The notes beneath the pieces were generated by a model. The model made no database searches and was not told where the DNA came from. It saw only the letters and a list, made by a program, of their open reading frames with translations. From NCBI GenBank assembly GCA_964630615.1, contig CAZVVG010000019.1, positions 1 through 12,450 of the forward strand: DNA of 12,450 nucleotides, written 5' to 3'. Positions 6,854 through 12,450 of the stretch are shown here, piece by piece; the first letter of the stretch is position 1; each line of letters begins with the position of its first letter. The stretch comes from CAZVVG01 sp964630615. Lineage in GTDB: Bacteria; Patescibacteriota; Minisyncoccia; Moranbacterales; UBA2206. A program made the position numbers and the translations under genes.

Positions 6854-7516
6854 TTAATCCTGGCAAACTGACTGGCAAGGGTCAATCCAGTCGGCCAAGG
6901 CGTTTTTATTTTTTACGTAACCTAAAATATTTATTTCTTTTCCTTTGTAAAAGCCCAGGTGCAGGTGTTTTCTCTCCCCATCCGTTTCCGGGCTCTGGCC
7001 TTTTCCCAAAATTCCAAGGATATCTCCCATTTTCAAATCCGCGCCGACTTCAAGCTTGATGGAATCTAAATTTAAATGTCCATAAATCACGATAATAGGA
7101 TTTTTTTCTAAAAAACAATCCTGAATGGCCAAGCCGCCATAACCCGCAGCGAATTTTTTCATCCGGAGTTTTCCCGAACAGACAGTGCGAACTGGGACTT
7201 CCGAATCCAATTCCTCGGAAAAAACTTCAAAATCCGTTCCAGTGTGATAGCCGGAAAATCTTTCCGGCCAAACAGGAGAATTTTCAGGAACAATAAAAAT
7301 CCCGAAGGGTTTTTTAGTCACTCTTTCCCTGGCTTTTTCTAGCGGAGCCACCAACTCTTTGTTAATCAGCGGAGCTGGTTCTTTATCTACTGAAACGGAT
7401 GTTTCTTCTTTCGGTTCAACCTGGACAATTTTTCCCGGTAATATTTTACTTACAAAAATAAAAATTGTCAGCAAAATAATGGCAACCCAAAAAAATAGCT
7501 TTAAGACTTTCTTCAT
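6854..7516 (-). CDS. Membrane-anchored M23 (LytM-like) metallopeptidase
   Basis: The 220-residue protein has a basic start (MKKVLK), one TM helix (residues 7-24), a Glu/Lys/Pro-rich stalk (to about 70) and an M23/LytM domain (about 72-212). The zinc motifs are visible: HxxxD at H91-D95 (GYHTGTD), YGH at 145-147 and HxH at 184-186 (HLHLGF). This family hydrolyses peptide cross-links in peptidoglycan, so the protein probably acts outside the membrane in wall remodelling or separation. Whether it is active or a scaffold is unproven, but the ligands are all present. Four Cys in the domain (113, 134, 214, 218) could form disulfides, which is unusual for a wall amidase or endopeptidase. It forms its own transcription unit: the -10 hexamer ends 6 nt before the ATG, and a terminator follows the stop. 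Confidence 0.9.
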   Translation of the reverse strand: MKKVLKLFFWVAIILLTIFIFVSKILPGKIVQVEPKEETSVSVDKEPAPLINKELVAPLEKARERVTKKPFGIFIVPENSPVWPERFSGYHTGTDFEVFSEELDSEVPVRTVCSGKLRMKKFAAGYGGLAIQDCFLEKNPIIVIYGHLNLDSIKLEVGADLKMGDILGILGKGQSPETDGERKHLHLGFYKGKEINILGYVKNKNALADWIDPCQSVCQD

Positions 7517-7522
7517 AGTTTC

Positions 7523-7533
7523 AGTATATCATA
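7523..7533 (-). promoter_or_regulatory. Extended -10 promoter of the M23 gene, predicted leaderless
   Basis: On the minus strand this reads TATGA-TATACT, then 6 nt, then ATG 7516. Transcription would start at or next to the A of the start codon. No SD is possible. Confidence 0.6.
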
Positions 7534-7572
7534 AGCGTTGCCGTCCCCCGTCTGTCGGCAAACAAACTACTT

Positions 7573-7640
7573 GGATATAAAAAATAACCCTGTACCCAAG
7601 GGCTATTCTGCTAGCTCGGAACTTAGATAGAAGTTCGAAT
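7573..7640. repeat. Two-copy intergenic element, copy A
   Basis: It shares the 19-nt block TATAAAAAATAACCCTGTA (7576-7594) with copy B (8706-8724). After a similar second stem arm, both have GCTCG (7614-7618 here), exactly 15 nt and TTCGAA (7634-7639). The segments between these blocks have diverged. The origin is unknown. Confidence 0.6.
7576..7607 (-). terminator. Terminator of the response-regulator gene (element copy A)
   Basis: On the minus strand AATAGCCC pairs with GGGTTATT (one G-U pair) around a 9-nt loop, followed by TTTTTTATA. It is contained in the two-copy intergenic element. Confidence 0.75.
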
Positions 7641-7711
7641 TTATTTCTGAAACCTTAATCTTTCTCTATTTTCCATGCGCTTTTTTGCGAAAAACCGGAA
7701 TATTCAGTCCT

Positions 7712-8119
7712 CTAACGACTCTGGCTAACGGACCAGCGCAGCACTTCACGGGCGATATCCACAACTTTCCGGGGAGTAGTCAGCGCTTTGACGATATAAA
7801 AATGGGTCTTAAAATTTCCAACCTGAGCGAAAGTTTTTTCATCACTGATATTACTCAAAATTACCACTGGGATCAAATTCAAGGCTTTGTCTTTTTTCAT
7901 TTCCGCTAGAACCTCCAGCCCGTTTTTTACCGGCATTTGCAAATCCAAAAGGATAATATCCGGCTTTTGTTCGCGCATTAATCTGAGCCCTTCCTCCCCA
8001 TTGGCCGCACTCACCACTTTAAAACCGTCGGACTTAAATTTCAACGTATAAATTTCCCGAATGTCCTGTTCATCGTCGATGATGCAAACTTTCTTGATTT
8101 TTTCAGGAGGATTTTTCAT
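7712..8119 (-). CDS. Stand-alone CheY-like response-regulator receiver domain protein
   Basis: The 135-residue protein is a single receiver (REC) domain. The acidic pocket is D15-D16, the phosphoacceptor is D59 in LLDLQMP, the switch Ser is S89 (VILSN) and the conserved Lys is K111. All catalytic positions are present, so phosphorylation by a histidine kinase is expected. The sequence ends shortly after helix 5, with no DNA-binding or enzymatic output domain, so it should signal by protein contact like CheY or Spo0F. No kinase lies in the window, so the partner is unknown. The pattern after the Lys (KALTTPRKVV instead of KP) departs from the usual Lys-Pro. The gene has its own promoter (TTGATA-17-TATAAT) with a leader of about 20 nt lacking an SD, and is followed by a terminator. 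Confidence 0.93.
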   Translation of the reverse strand: MKNPPEKIKKVCIIDDEQDIREIYTLKFKSDGFKVVSAANGEEGLRLMREQKPDIILLDLQMPVKNGLEVLAEMKKDKALNLIPVVILSNISDEKTFAQVGNFKTHFYIVKALTTPRKVVDIAREVLRWSVSQSR

Positions 8120-8148
8120 GGATTTTGCTCACTAGCTTATGATTACTA

Positions 8149-8177
8149 ATTATAAATTAACTATTTTTAAATATCAA
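8149..8177 (-). promoter_or_regulatory. Promoter of the response regulator
   Basis: On the minus strand TTGATA (8172-8177), a 17-nt spacer and TATAAT (8149-8154) form a strong -35/-10 pair. The -35 lies just past the hairpin that follows the SRPBCC gene. Confidence 0.78.
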
Positions 8178-8180
8178 ACC

Positions 8181-8199
8181 GGCTCCGGGGATAGGAGCC
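8181..8199 (-). terminator. Hairpin after the SRPBCC gene, weak terminator
   Basis: GGCTCC (8181-8186) pairs with GGAGCC (8194-8199) around a 7-nt loop, 21 nt beyond the stop. The minus-strand tail is GGTTTGATATTT rather than a clean T run, so readthrough into the regulator gene is possible. Confidence 0.45.
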
Positions 8200-8220
8200 A
8201 TCAAAACCTTTTTGCAATTT

Positions 8221-8664
8221 TCATTTCTCTAACACTTCCTTTAATTTGTCTATAACGGCGTGCTCCCAAAAACGCATCGCATATCCTCCTATCAAAAAAC
8301 CACCCAACATAGCCAGGATTGGATTTTTTAATTCAACGTCATAGGTATAGTTAATTTTTGTACCCTCAGGAATTTCTTCCATAAGAAACTCTTCATGACC
8401 CGAAGTACCGATGGCACTTTTATTATCCGAAATATATCCCATGGGCGGACGTAATTGCGCTTCCATTTGCACAGAAAAAATCCGACCAAAGGTCTTGACC
8501 TTAGCGGAAATTGTGAGATTGTTGCCATCTCTTTTTAAGATTTGCAGCGACTCCGCTACTTTTGGAAAATATTTCGGCATATTTTCAAAGTCGCTCATGA
8601 TTTTGTAAACTTCTTCGCGAGGCGCCTTGATAATCCAAGATTTTTTTAAAAGAATATTTTTCAT
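8221..8664 (-). CDS. SRPBCC / START-like (polyketide-cyclase or Coq10-type) lipid-binding-fold protein
   Basis: The 147-residue protein has the usual length of a single SRPBCC domain. It opens with a strand followed by the family signature (WIIKAPREEVYKIMSDFENMP, residues 10-30, then KYFPKV). Alternating beta strands form the cavity, and a long C-terminal helix (about 125-145, FWEHAVIDKLKEVLEK) closes the pocket. Members bind hydrophobic ligands such as lipids or quinones, or act as cyclases or chaperones; the ligand cannot be told from sequence. A hydrophobic Gly-rich stretch (about 113-130, AMLGGFLIGGYAM) precedes the last helix and may form the cavity wall. It has no signal peptide, so it is cytoplasmic. 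It ends at TGA. The predicted transcript is leaderless from a -10 at 8671-8676. Confidence 0.85.
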   Translation of the reverse strand: MKNILLKKSWIIKAPREEVYKIMSDFENMPKYFPKVAESLQILKRDGNNLTISAKVKTFGRIFSVQMEAQLRPPMGYISDNKSAIGTSGHEEFLMEEIPEGTKINYTYDVELKNPILAMLGGFLIGGYAMRFWEHAVIDKLKEVLEK

Positions 8665-8670
8665 ATCAAT

Positions 8671-8682
8671 ATTTTAGCACAA
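8671..8682 (-). promoter_or_regulatory. Extended -10 promoter of the SRPBCC gene, predicted leaderless
   Basis: On the minus strand TTGTGC-TAAAAT is followed by 6 nt and ATG 8664. The geometry is the same as for the M23 and 12019 genes. Confidence 0.6.
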
Positions 8683-8702
8683 AAGATTCTACCGTCATAT
8701 TA

Positions 8703-8773
8703 GGGTATAAAAAATAACCCTGTAATCAGAAGAGTTATTTTAGTTGGCTCGCCTGGAAGGGCAGCTTTCGAAC
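8703..8773. repeat. Two-copy intergenic element, copy B
   Basis: This is the partner of 7573-7640. It has the identical 19-nt block (8706-8724), GCTCG (8747-8751), 15 nt and TTCGAA (8767-8772). Like copy A, it sits between a terminator and a leaderless promoter. Confidence 0.6.
8705..8740 (-). terminator. Terminator in element copy B, probably ending the zincin operon
   Basis: On the minus strand AAATAACTC pairs with GGGTTATTT (one G-U pair) around an 11-nt loop, then runs into T residues. It is the first terminator after the 61-aa ORF (stop at 8964), and lies just upstream of the SRPBCC promoter. It may also work weakly on the plus strand. Confidence 0.65.
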
Positions 8774-8963
8774 ATTTGAGTGGCTTCGATTATCTGATCC
8801 GGGGTTGGTTATTAGGCAAACTCAGGAACTTATAGCATTAGCGGTATGACAGCGGCGGTTTTGGTTTACAAACTAATGAGGCACGAGTTGGTGAATAATA
8901 TTAGTAATATTTTTATAAAGAGAAATGAATTTATCTCAATTTTGAGCTTTTCTGCTACAGAGT
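8774..8963. other. Intergenic stretch with no supported gene
   Basis: Between the copy B element and the 61-aa ORF I see no tRNA, known RNA or convincing CDS. It contains local GC-rich patches (around 8795-8805 and 8850-8860) unlike the surrounding AT-rich DNA, which may be remnants of decayed sequence. Confidence 0.5.
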
Positions 8964-9149
8964 TCAATTCATAGGAATTATTTCGAGATATCCGTATTGA
9001 TTAATTTTTAAGAATTTAACATTTTCGATTTTTGCAAAAGATTGTTGATTTGGATTTAAGGAAATAATTTTAAATTCTAGCAAATGCTCTCCAGGCTGTT
9101 TCTTATCAAAGATCATTTTATCTTTATTCATTTTTGCGGGGCGAGCCAC
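8964..9149 (-). CDS. 61-aa hypothetical protein downstream of the double-zincin gene
   Basis: GTG at 9149 gives 61 residues; ATG at 9131 would give 55. The stop is TGA. I do not recognise the family. The sequence mixes charged residues with beta-prone stretches (HLLEFKIISLN and GYLEIIPMN), has no signal peptide or TM helix, and looks like a small soluble beta-rich protein. It starts 15 nt after the zincin gene's stop. TAAAAT lies exactly 6 nt before the GTG, the same spacing as three leaderless promoters here, so it may have its own promoter as well as readthrough. Its position just after a toxin-like gene is where an immunity gene would be expected, but that is inference only. The absence of an SD and the short length keep confidence modest. 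Confidence 0.5.
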   Translation of the reverse strand: MARPAKMNKDKMIFDKKQPGEHLLEFKIISLNPNQQSFAKIENVKFLKINQYGYLEIIPMN

Positions 9150-9164
9150 TGCTTAATTTTAATA

Positions 9165-11771
9165 TCAAACATTTATAAATGATCCACTCTCGCTTTTAGC
9201 TAATTCATCAAAAACTTTCTTGAATTCTTCCGGTTTTGTCGTATTGATAAATTCTTTCGCTGGCCTTGATAATTTTCCTTCTTTGAAATATTCCATTAGT
9301 TTTTCATAATGTTCATCTTTAAATTCTTCTCCGTACTTTTTAATGCCGAGATTGGCCATTTCTAAATCCAAAATCTGTTTCCTCACTATTCGTTCTTCTG
9401 TTTTATTTAAATACTCGCTGGTACCTTCCTTTGCTGATTCAATAAGTATTTTTTTTGCTTTTTCTGTCATATCTTTTTCTGAGTGCATACTTGCATGAAT
9501 AAGTTCATGCATGGCCGTAACATACTTATCTTTATGATTATTAGCAATAAATACTTCGTTTCCATCAGGGCTATAATAGCCAACCGTATAGGCGCCCGGA
9601 GGATCATCTTTGCCAAACCTTTCTTTTATTTCATTTAAACTCAAAGAAGTAATTTTAACATTTTCTAAATTTTCTACTCTGGTTTTTTGGTATTTCTTGG
9701 CCTCATCTTCATTGCCACCAAGTTCTTTTTTCAGCTTTTCAAGGTATTCATCGCTTTTGATGTGAGAAAGTAGATCCACTTTTAATTTAACGATGTCCGA
9801 TACCAATTCTGAAGATTCAATATTATTTTCCTTGTTGGATTCTAATATAATATCCTTGGCTTTATCGACATTTCTATCAATTTTTTCGCCCTTAAATTCC
9901 AAAAATGGGTACTGCTTTTTTAACTCATCCTCTTTGAATGGGTAATTTTTCAATTCGTCTCTATTAATAATAATTTTTTGCACTTCCTTGCCCTGTTGAT
10001 ATTTTTCAAGCGAATCGACGAAATTGTAAAAATTATTATCCCTACCAGAACCACTTAGAATATCAAAAAGGGCTAAAGCATGAGGTCCAATTTTTTCTTG
10101 GACAATTTTCCCTAATTTTAAAACTCCTGTTGATTTACAATAATCATCCAATAATTCTTTAGTTGAGCTTTCTGCTATTTTTTTATCTTCTAACTTCTGG
10201 CCACCAATTTTTTTGAGTAATGCCTCAGTATCACGAACATAGTTATCATATCCTTCCTCACCAAATTCATGAGCCGTAGAAATTCCGGTTTTTTCAGAGA
10301 TTAATCTTGAAAAATATTCCGTCGCCCCCTCATTGAGACTGTTTAATGAATTATGGCGCCTCCCTTCTTTGTTTCTTGATAGAAATCCGCCTTTTAAATA
10401 TTTTGCCTCGCTATCGTCAATTCCCAATTCTTTATCGGCTATAATTTTTCTATAGGAAAGAGCATGCATGTTTTCATGAACATATGCTCGTAAATGCTCG
10501 TCTTTAATTTCTTTGTTTCTAATATTTTCAGGAGAAAGTTTTATAACCAGTCCATCTAATGTTGGAACATAGCCACCATCAAACATATCACCAAAAACCA
10601 ATTCTTTTTGACTCGCAGAAGCAAGCAACATAGAATCGAACTTCCCAATAAATTGGAGTTTGGGCAAATTATTTCTGCCAATTTTCACACCATTTTCATC
10701 AAAGAAATTTTTTATCGAATCCGCACAATTTTTTAATTTTTCCCCGGTTTGATTAGCTTCCAATATTTCCACGATTTGCTTCCGTTCTTGCGAAACTGAA
10801 TCTTTTAAGTATCCTTCCAAATTATTCGCTTCAATAGCTTTTTTTATGTTTAAAATATCATCTTTATCTAAGAATGATCTCTGCGCCCAATAAAGCATAT
10901 ATTCTGGCGGCTTCCCTTCGTCATTAAAAACTTGCGTAGTCTCATATTCCTGATAATATTTTTCAAATTCTTCCACTTGATCAGTCCTAAATCCTGATAA
11001 TTTTTCAACTAAACCAGGTACGATGTATTTGTCTACCGTTTCCTCATAATCTTTTTCGCTCATCAATACTTCCATTGGCGAAACAAATTCTTTTTTCGCT
11101 AGTTCTTTTTTTATTTCTTTCCCGTTTTTTTCTGAGAAAATTTCTTTTTCATCTTTTTTCTCTAAAATTTTCTTACCAAGATTCGCTACCGCCTCGGGAT
11201 TTTTTTTTACGCCTTCCACAATTTTTTTGCCTGCATAAGCCAGGCGCGCGCCTTTTTTAACTTCGCCAACGGCGGTAATATCCAAACCTAAATCAATTCC
11301 GCCTTTGACACCATGTTTTAGCCTCTTCATTCCTTCCAATTCTTCTCCGTCCAATGTTTTACCAGCTACGCTTTCAAAAACTTTTTTTGTCCCACCAACA
11401 AACGGAGTAGTGTCGGCAATTTGGTTAAATTCTTTTGAGGTTACTGCCTGCCCTATTTTTTCCCTTCCCTCCTGTGCCAGACTTCTTGCTTTTTCGGAAA
11501 TGCCACCTAATTTTTCCCCCAAGTCAAAAGTTGACTTAGTTTCTTCAATTTTTTCAGTGGATAGATTAATGCTATTATTAGCATTCTCTATTCTTTTTTG
11601 ACCATTTTTTTCTATATTTATAACTTCGATATCTAAATTACTGCTGCGTTCTTGCACTAATTGTTTTAATTCCTGCTCACTTTCAATAGCTGCCTCTTTT
11701 TTAATTTCGGGGTTTTCCGGTTGGATTATTTTTTCTTGTGAATTTAATTTTTCCTGTGGGCCAAGCATCAT
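9165..11771 (-). CDS. Large double-zincin protein with pre-toxin-TG-like segment, candidate polymorphic toxin or effector
   Basis: The 868-residue protein has no signal peptide. Residues 1-110 are Glu/Lys/Asn-rich and helical. Residues 118-155 resemble the pre-toxin TG region of polymorphic toxins (D120, P123, G126, K129, E133, G137, G142-E, R150), followed by a Gly/Ala-rich, weakly hydrophobic segment (155-187). A first zincin-like unit has HENMH (432-436) with downstream NEGATEY (480-486). A second has HELIH (755-759) with downstream KEGTSEY (781-787). In both, a GGY/GAY-containing beta region precedes the HExxH, so the unit looks duplicated. HExxH plus a downstream Glu is the metal site of gluzincin-type metallopeptidases, so proteolysis is the likely activity. 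Target and delivery are unknown. It starts 1 nt after the 57-aa gene and lacks an SD, implying translational coupling. It is strongly AT-rich. It could instead be a housekeeping-type cytosolic protease of this lineage. Confidence 0.85.
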   Translation of the reverse strand: MMLGPQEKLNSQEKIIQPENPEIKKEAAIESEQELKQLVQERSSNLDIEVINIEKNGQKRIENANNSINLSTEKIEETKSTFDLGEKLGGISEKARSLAQEGREKIGQAVTSKEFNQIADTTPFVGGTKKVFESVAGKTLDGEELEGMKRLKHGVKGGIDLGLDITAVGEVKKGARLAYAGKKIVEGVKKNPEAVANLGKKILEKKDEKEIFSEKNGKEIKKELAKKEFVSPMEVLMSEKDYEETVDKYIVPGLVEKLSGFRTDQVEEFEKYYQEYETTQVFNDEGKPPEYMLYWAQRSFLDKDDILNIKKAIEANNLEGYLKDSVSQERKQIVEILEANQTGEKLKNCADSIKNFFDENGVKIGRNNLPKLQFIGKFDSMLLASASQKELVFGDMFDGGYVPTLDGLVIKLSPENIRNKEIKDEHLRAYVHENMHALSYRKIIADKELGIDDSEAKYLKGGFLSRNKEGRRHNSLNSLNEGATEYFSRLISEKTGISTAHEFGEEGYDNYVRDTEALLKKIGGQKLEDKKIAESSTKELLDDYCKSTGVLKLGKIVQEKIGPHALALFDILSGSGRDNNFYNFVDSLEKYQQGKEVQKIIINRDELKNYPFKEDELKKQYPFLEFKGEKIDRNVDKAKDIILESNKENNIESSELVSDIVKLKVDLLSHIKSDEYLEKLKKELGGNEDEAKKYQKTRVENLENVKITSLSLNEIKERFGKDDPPGAYTVGYYSPDGNEVFIANNHKDKYVTAMHELIHASMHSEKDMTEKAKKILIESAKEGTSEYLNKTEERIVRKQILDLEMANLGIKKYGEEFKDEHYEKLMEYFKEGKLSRPAKEFINTTKPEEFKKVFDELAKSESGSFINV

Positions 11772-11772
11772 A

Positions 11773-11946
11773 TTATTGAGATTTGATTTCCGCTCTTATT
11801 TCATCCAACTTTCTTTTTTCTAATTCACTAATAAATTCCTGCAGGATTTTGTCTTGCTCATTTTTTAACATTTTCAATTTGCCTATATATTCCTGATAGA
11901 TTTTTTCTATTTCCTGAGCTCTTTTTTTAATTTCTTCTTGAGTCAT
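11773..11946 (-). CDS. 57-aa coiled-coil protein coupled to the double-zincin gene
   Basis: ATG 11946 to TAA 11773-11775 encodes 57 residues. The sequence is an almost unbroken charged helix (MTQEEIKKRAQEIEKI at the start; ELEKRKLDEIRAEIKSQ at the end) with hydrophobic residues at heptad-like intervals, so it is predicted to be a coiled coil. It has no Cys, TM helix or signal peptide. Only one base separates its stop from the first of two consecutive ATGs of the 868-aa gene, which itself has no SD, so ribosomes probably pass directly between them. It may be a partner, chaperone or adaptor of the zincin protein, which is inference from coupling. No SD is visible at its own start (AATCCC before the ATG). 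Confidence 0.72.
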   Translation of the reverse strand: MTQEEIKKRAQEIEKIYQEYIGKLKMLKNEQDKILQEFISELEKRKLDEIRAEIKSQ

Positions 11947-12018
11947 GGGATTTTTTTAATTTTAAATTTGAATAGACAATGGGGTTTCTAGCACTAGGAT
12001 GGAAAGTTTGGAATTCTT

Positions 12019-12261
12019 TTAGTTTAATATTTTAACGAAGAAATAGGCTGCTAATCCTAAAATCAAGGGGTAGATAATGAAAAGAAAGAATGAGTGAACC
12101 CCTTTGGTTTTCAATATATCCGAGAAACCGTTTTTTTGGAGGTTTTCAATAAAACTATACCAAGTTTCCAGTCCCAAGATTTTGGCAAGAAAATTAACCA
12201 GAATTGCAACTGCAAGAATCCCGAAGCCAACAATTAACATACGAAGAATATGATTAAGCAT
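12019..12261 (-). CDS. 80-aa hypothetical protein with two membrane helices
   Basis: The frame is open from TTG 12279, but the -10 hexamer (12268-12273) lies inside that extension. The start is therefore ATG 12261, giving 80 residues. Two TM helices are visible (about 8-32 and 58-78), separated by a soluble loop of about 25 residues containing the acidic/Trp segment LETWYSFIENLQ, so the ends lie on the same side of the membrane. I do not recognise the family. It is predicted to be leaderless. It lies between the tRNA-Asn terminator and the 57-aa coiled-coil gene. No clear terminator follows its stop, so cotranscription with the zincin set is possible. Confidence 0.75.
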   Translation of the reverse strand: MLNHILRMLIVGFGILAVAILVNFLAKILGLETWYSFIENLQKNGFSDILKTKGVHSFFLFIIYPLILGLAAYFFVKILN

Positions 12262-12267
12262 ATTTTT

Positions 12268-12278
12268 AGTATACCACA
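12268..12278 (-). promoter_or_regulatory. Extended -10 promoter of the two-TM gene, predicted leaderless
   Basis: On the minus strand TGTGG-TATACT is followed by 6 nt and ATG 12261. It decides the start codon, because an upstream TTG start would lie within the promoter. Confidence 0.62.
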
Positions 12279-12301
12279 AGTTCGAATCCTGTTTGGGTTA
12301 A

Positions 12302-12328
12302 TAAAAAACAAGGCTTAAGTAAGCCTTG
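12302..12328 (-). terminator. Terminator of tRNA-Asn
   Basis: On the minus strand CAAGGCTT, an ACTT loop and AAGCCTTG are followed by TTTTTT. It begins about 10 nt after the tRNA 3' end. Confidence 0.88.
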
Positions 12329-12338
12329 AAAATCGGTG

Positions 12339-12410
12339 CTCCGGCGGTAGGATTCGAACCTACAACCAATTGATTAACAGTCAACTGCTCTACCATTGAG
12401 CTACGCCGGA
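12339..12410 (-). tRNA. tRNA-Asn (anticodon GTT)
   Basis: A complete cloverleaf can be folded. The acceptor stem TCCGGCG (12404-12410) pairs with CGCCGGA (12340-12346), with discriminator G. The D arm is GCTC...GAGC, the anticodon loop CTGTTAA has GTT at 34-36, and the T arm is TAGG-TTCGAAT-CCTA. The 3' CCA is not encoded (CAC follows), so it must be added by CCA transferase. The gene is a single-tRNA transcription unit. Confidence 0.96.
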
Positions 12411-12432
12411 ATATGAAATTGGAATAAAAAAG

Positions 12433-12441
12433 ATTATAGCA
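12433..12441 (-). promoter_or_regulatory. -10 element of tRNA-Asn
   Basis: On the minus strand TGC-TATAAT lies 22 nt upstream of the tRNA 5' end. The -35 region would lie beyond the window edge. Confidence 0.6.
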
Positions 12442-12450
12442 AAAAATATT

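Noticed and set aside
8741..8830. tRNA-like or T-loop-like sequence around TTCGAA in element copy B
   Set aside because: The T-stem does not pair and no D or anticodon arm can be folded on either strand, so it is not a tRNA gene.
8846..8974. Plus-strand 42-codon ORF (MTAAVLVYKLMRHE...)
   Set aside because: It has no SD or promoter with plausible spacing, overlaps the end of the opposite 61-aa ORF, and its composition looks like translated non-coding DNA.
8745..9148. Inverted TGGCTCGCC at 8745-8753 (+) and 9140-9148 (-), possibly ends of a small mobile element
   Set aside because: Only 9 nt match, the flanks diverge at once, and there are no target-site duplications. Chance is plausible.
11075..11601. 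Plus-strand hydrophobic ORFs opposite the double-zincin gene
   Set aside because: They are Phe/Leu/Ser-rich, as expected from the complement of Lys/Glu codons, and have no independent expression signals.

Overview
The window looks like part of a Patescibacteria (Candidate Phyla Radiation) genome, probably a Parcubacteria-like lineage. This is inferred from style, not from a marker gene. The DNA is AT-rich and genes are short with many unrecognised products. Large signal-peptide-plus-C-terminal-anchor surface proteins carry LamG, FN3, TSP1-like and TSP3 modules, and most starts lack a Shine-Dalgarno sequence. TGA ends several convincing genes (8221-8664, 9165-11771, 5477-5641), so the standard bacterial code applies and the TGA=Gly lineages are unlikely. 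A run of exactly 100 N (5163-5262) shows that this is a scaffolded assembly.

Layout. (1) 1-5325, minus strand: two tandem surface proteins. The downstream one (start 1703) runs off the window. The upstream one (about 1161 codons) has its signal-peptide region replaced by the N gap. Their N-terminal display regions are unrelated, but they share a C-terminal TSP3/Ig-like/TM anchor module. (2) 5400-5698, plus strand: a compact transcription unit with a near-consensus promoter, perfect SD, 54-aa ORF and strong terminator. (3) 5871-6332: a YvlD/phage-holin-4-like membrane protein facing a bidirectional terminator. (4) 6361-8664, minus strand: four short units, namely a two-TM protein, a membrane-anchored M23 (LytM) peptidase, a stand-alone CheY-like receiver and an SRPBCC/START-like protein. 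Most have their own promoter and terminator. (5) 8964-11946, minus strand: a likely three-gene set of a 57-aa coiled-coil protein, an 868-aa protein with a pre-toxin-TG-like segment and two HExxH zincin motifs, and a 61-aa protein. (6) 12019-12410, minus strand: a two-TM small protein and tRNA-Asn(GTT).

How it fits together. The two anchored surface proteins and the M23 peptidase are cell-envelope functions of a presumably monoderm episymbiont. The double-zincin protein is the best candidate for an unusual system: its architecture resembles a polymorphic toxin or effector, with small partner genes on both sides.

Promoter structure is a window-wide theme. Six promoters have an extended -10 of the form TRTGN+TATAAT-like. 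In three of them the -10 hexamer ends exactly 6 nt before the ATG, which predicts leaderless mRNAs. The 54-aa gene, with a full SD, is the exception. Two homologous intergenic elements (7573-7640 and 8703-8773) carry minus-strand terminators and conserved GCTCG-15 nt-TTCGAA blocks.
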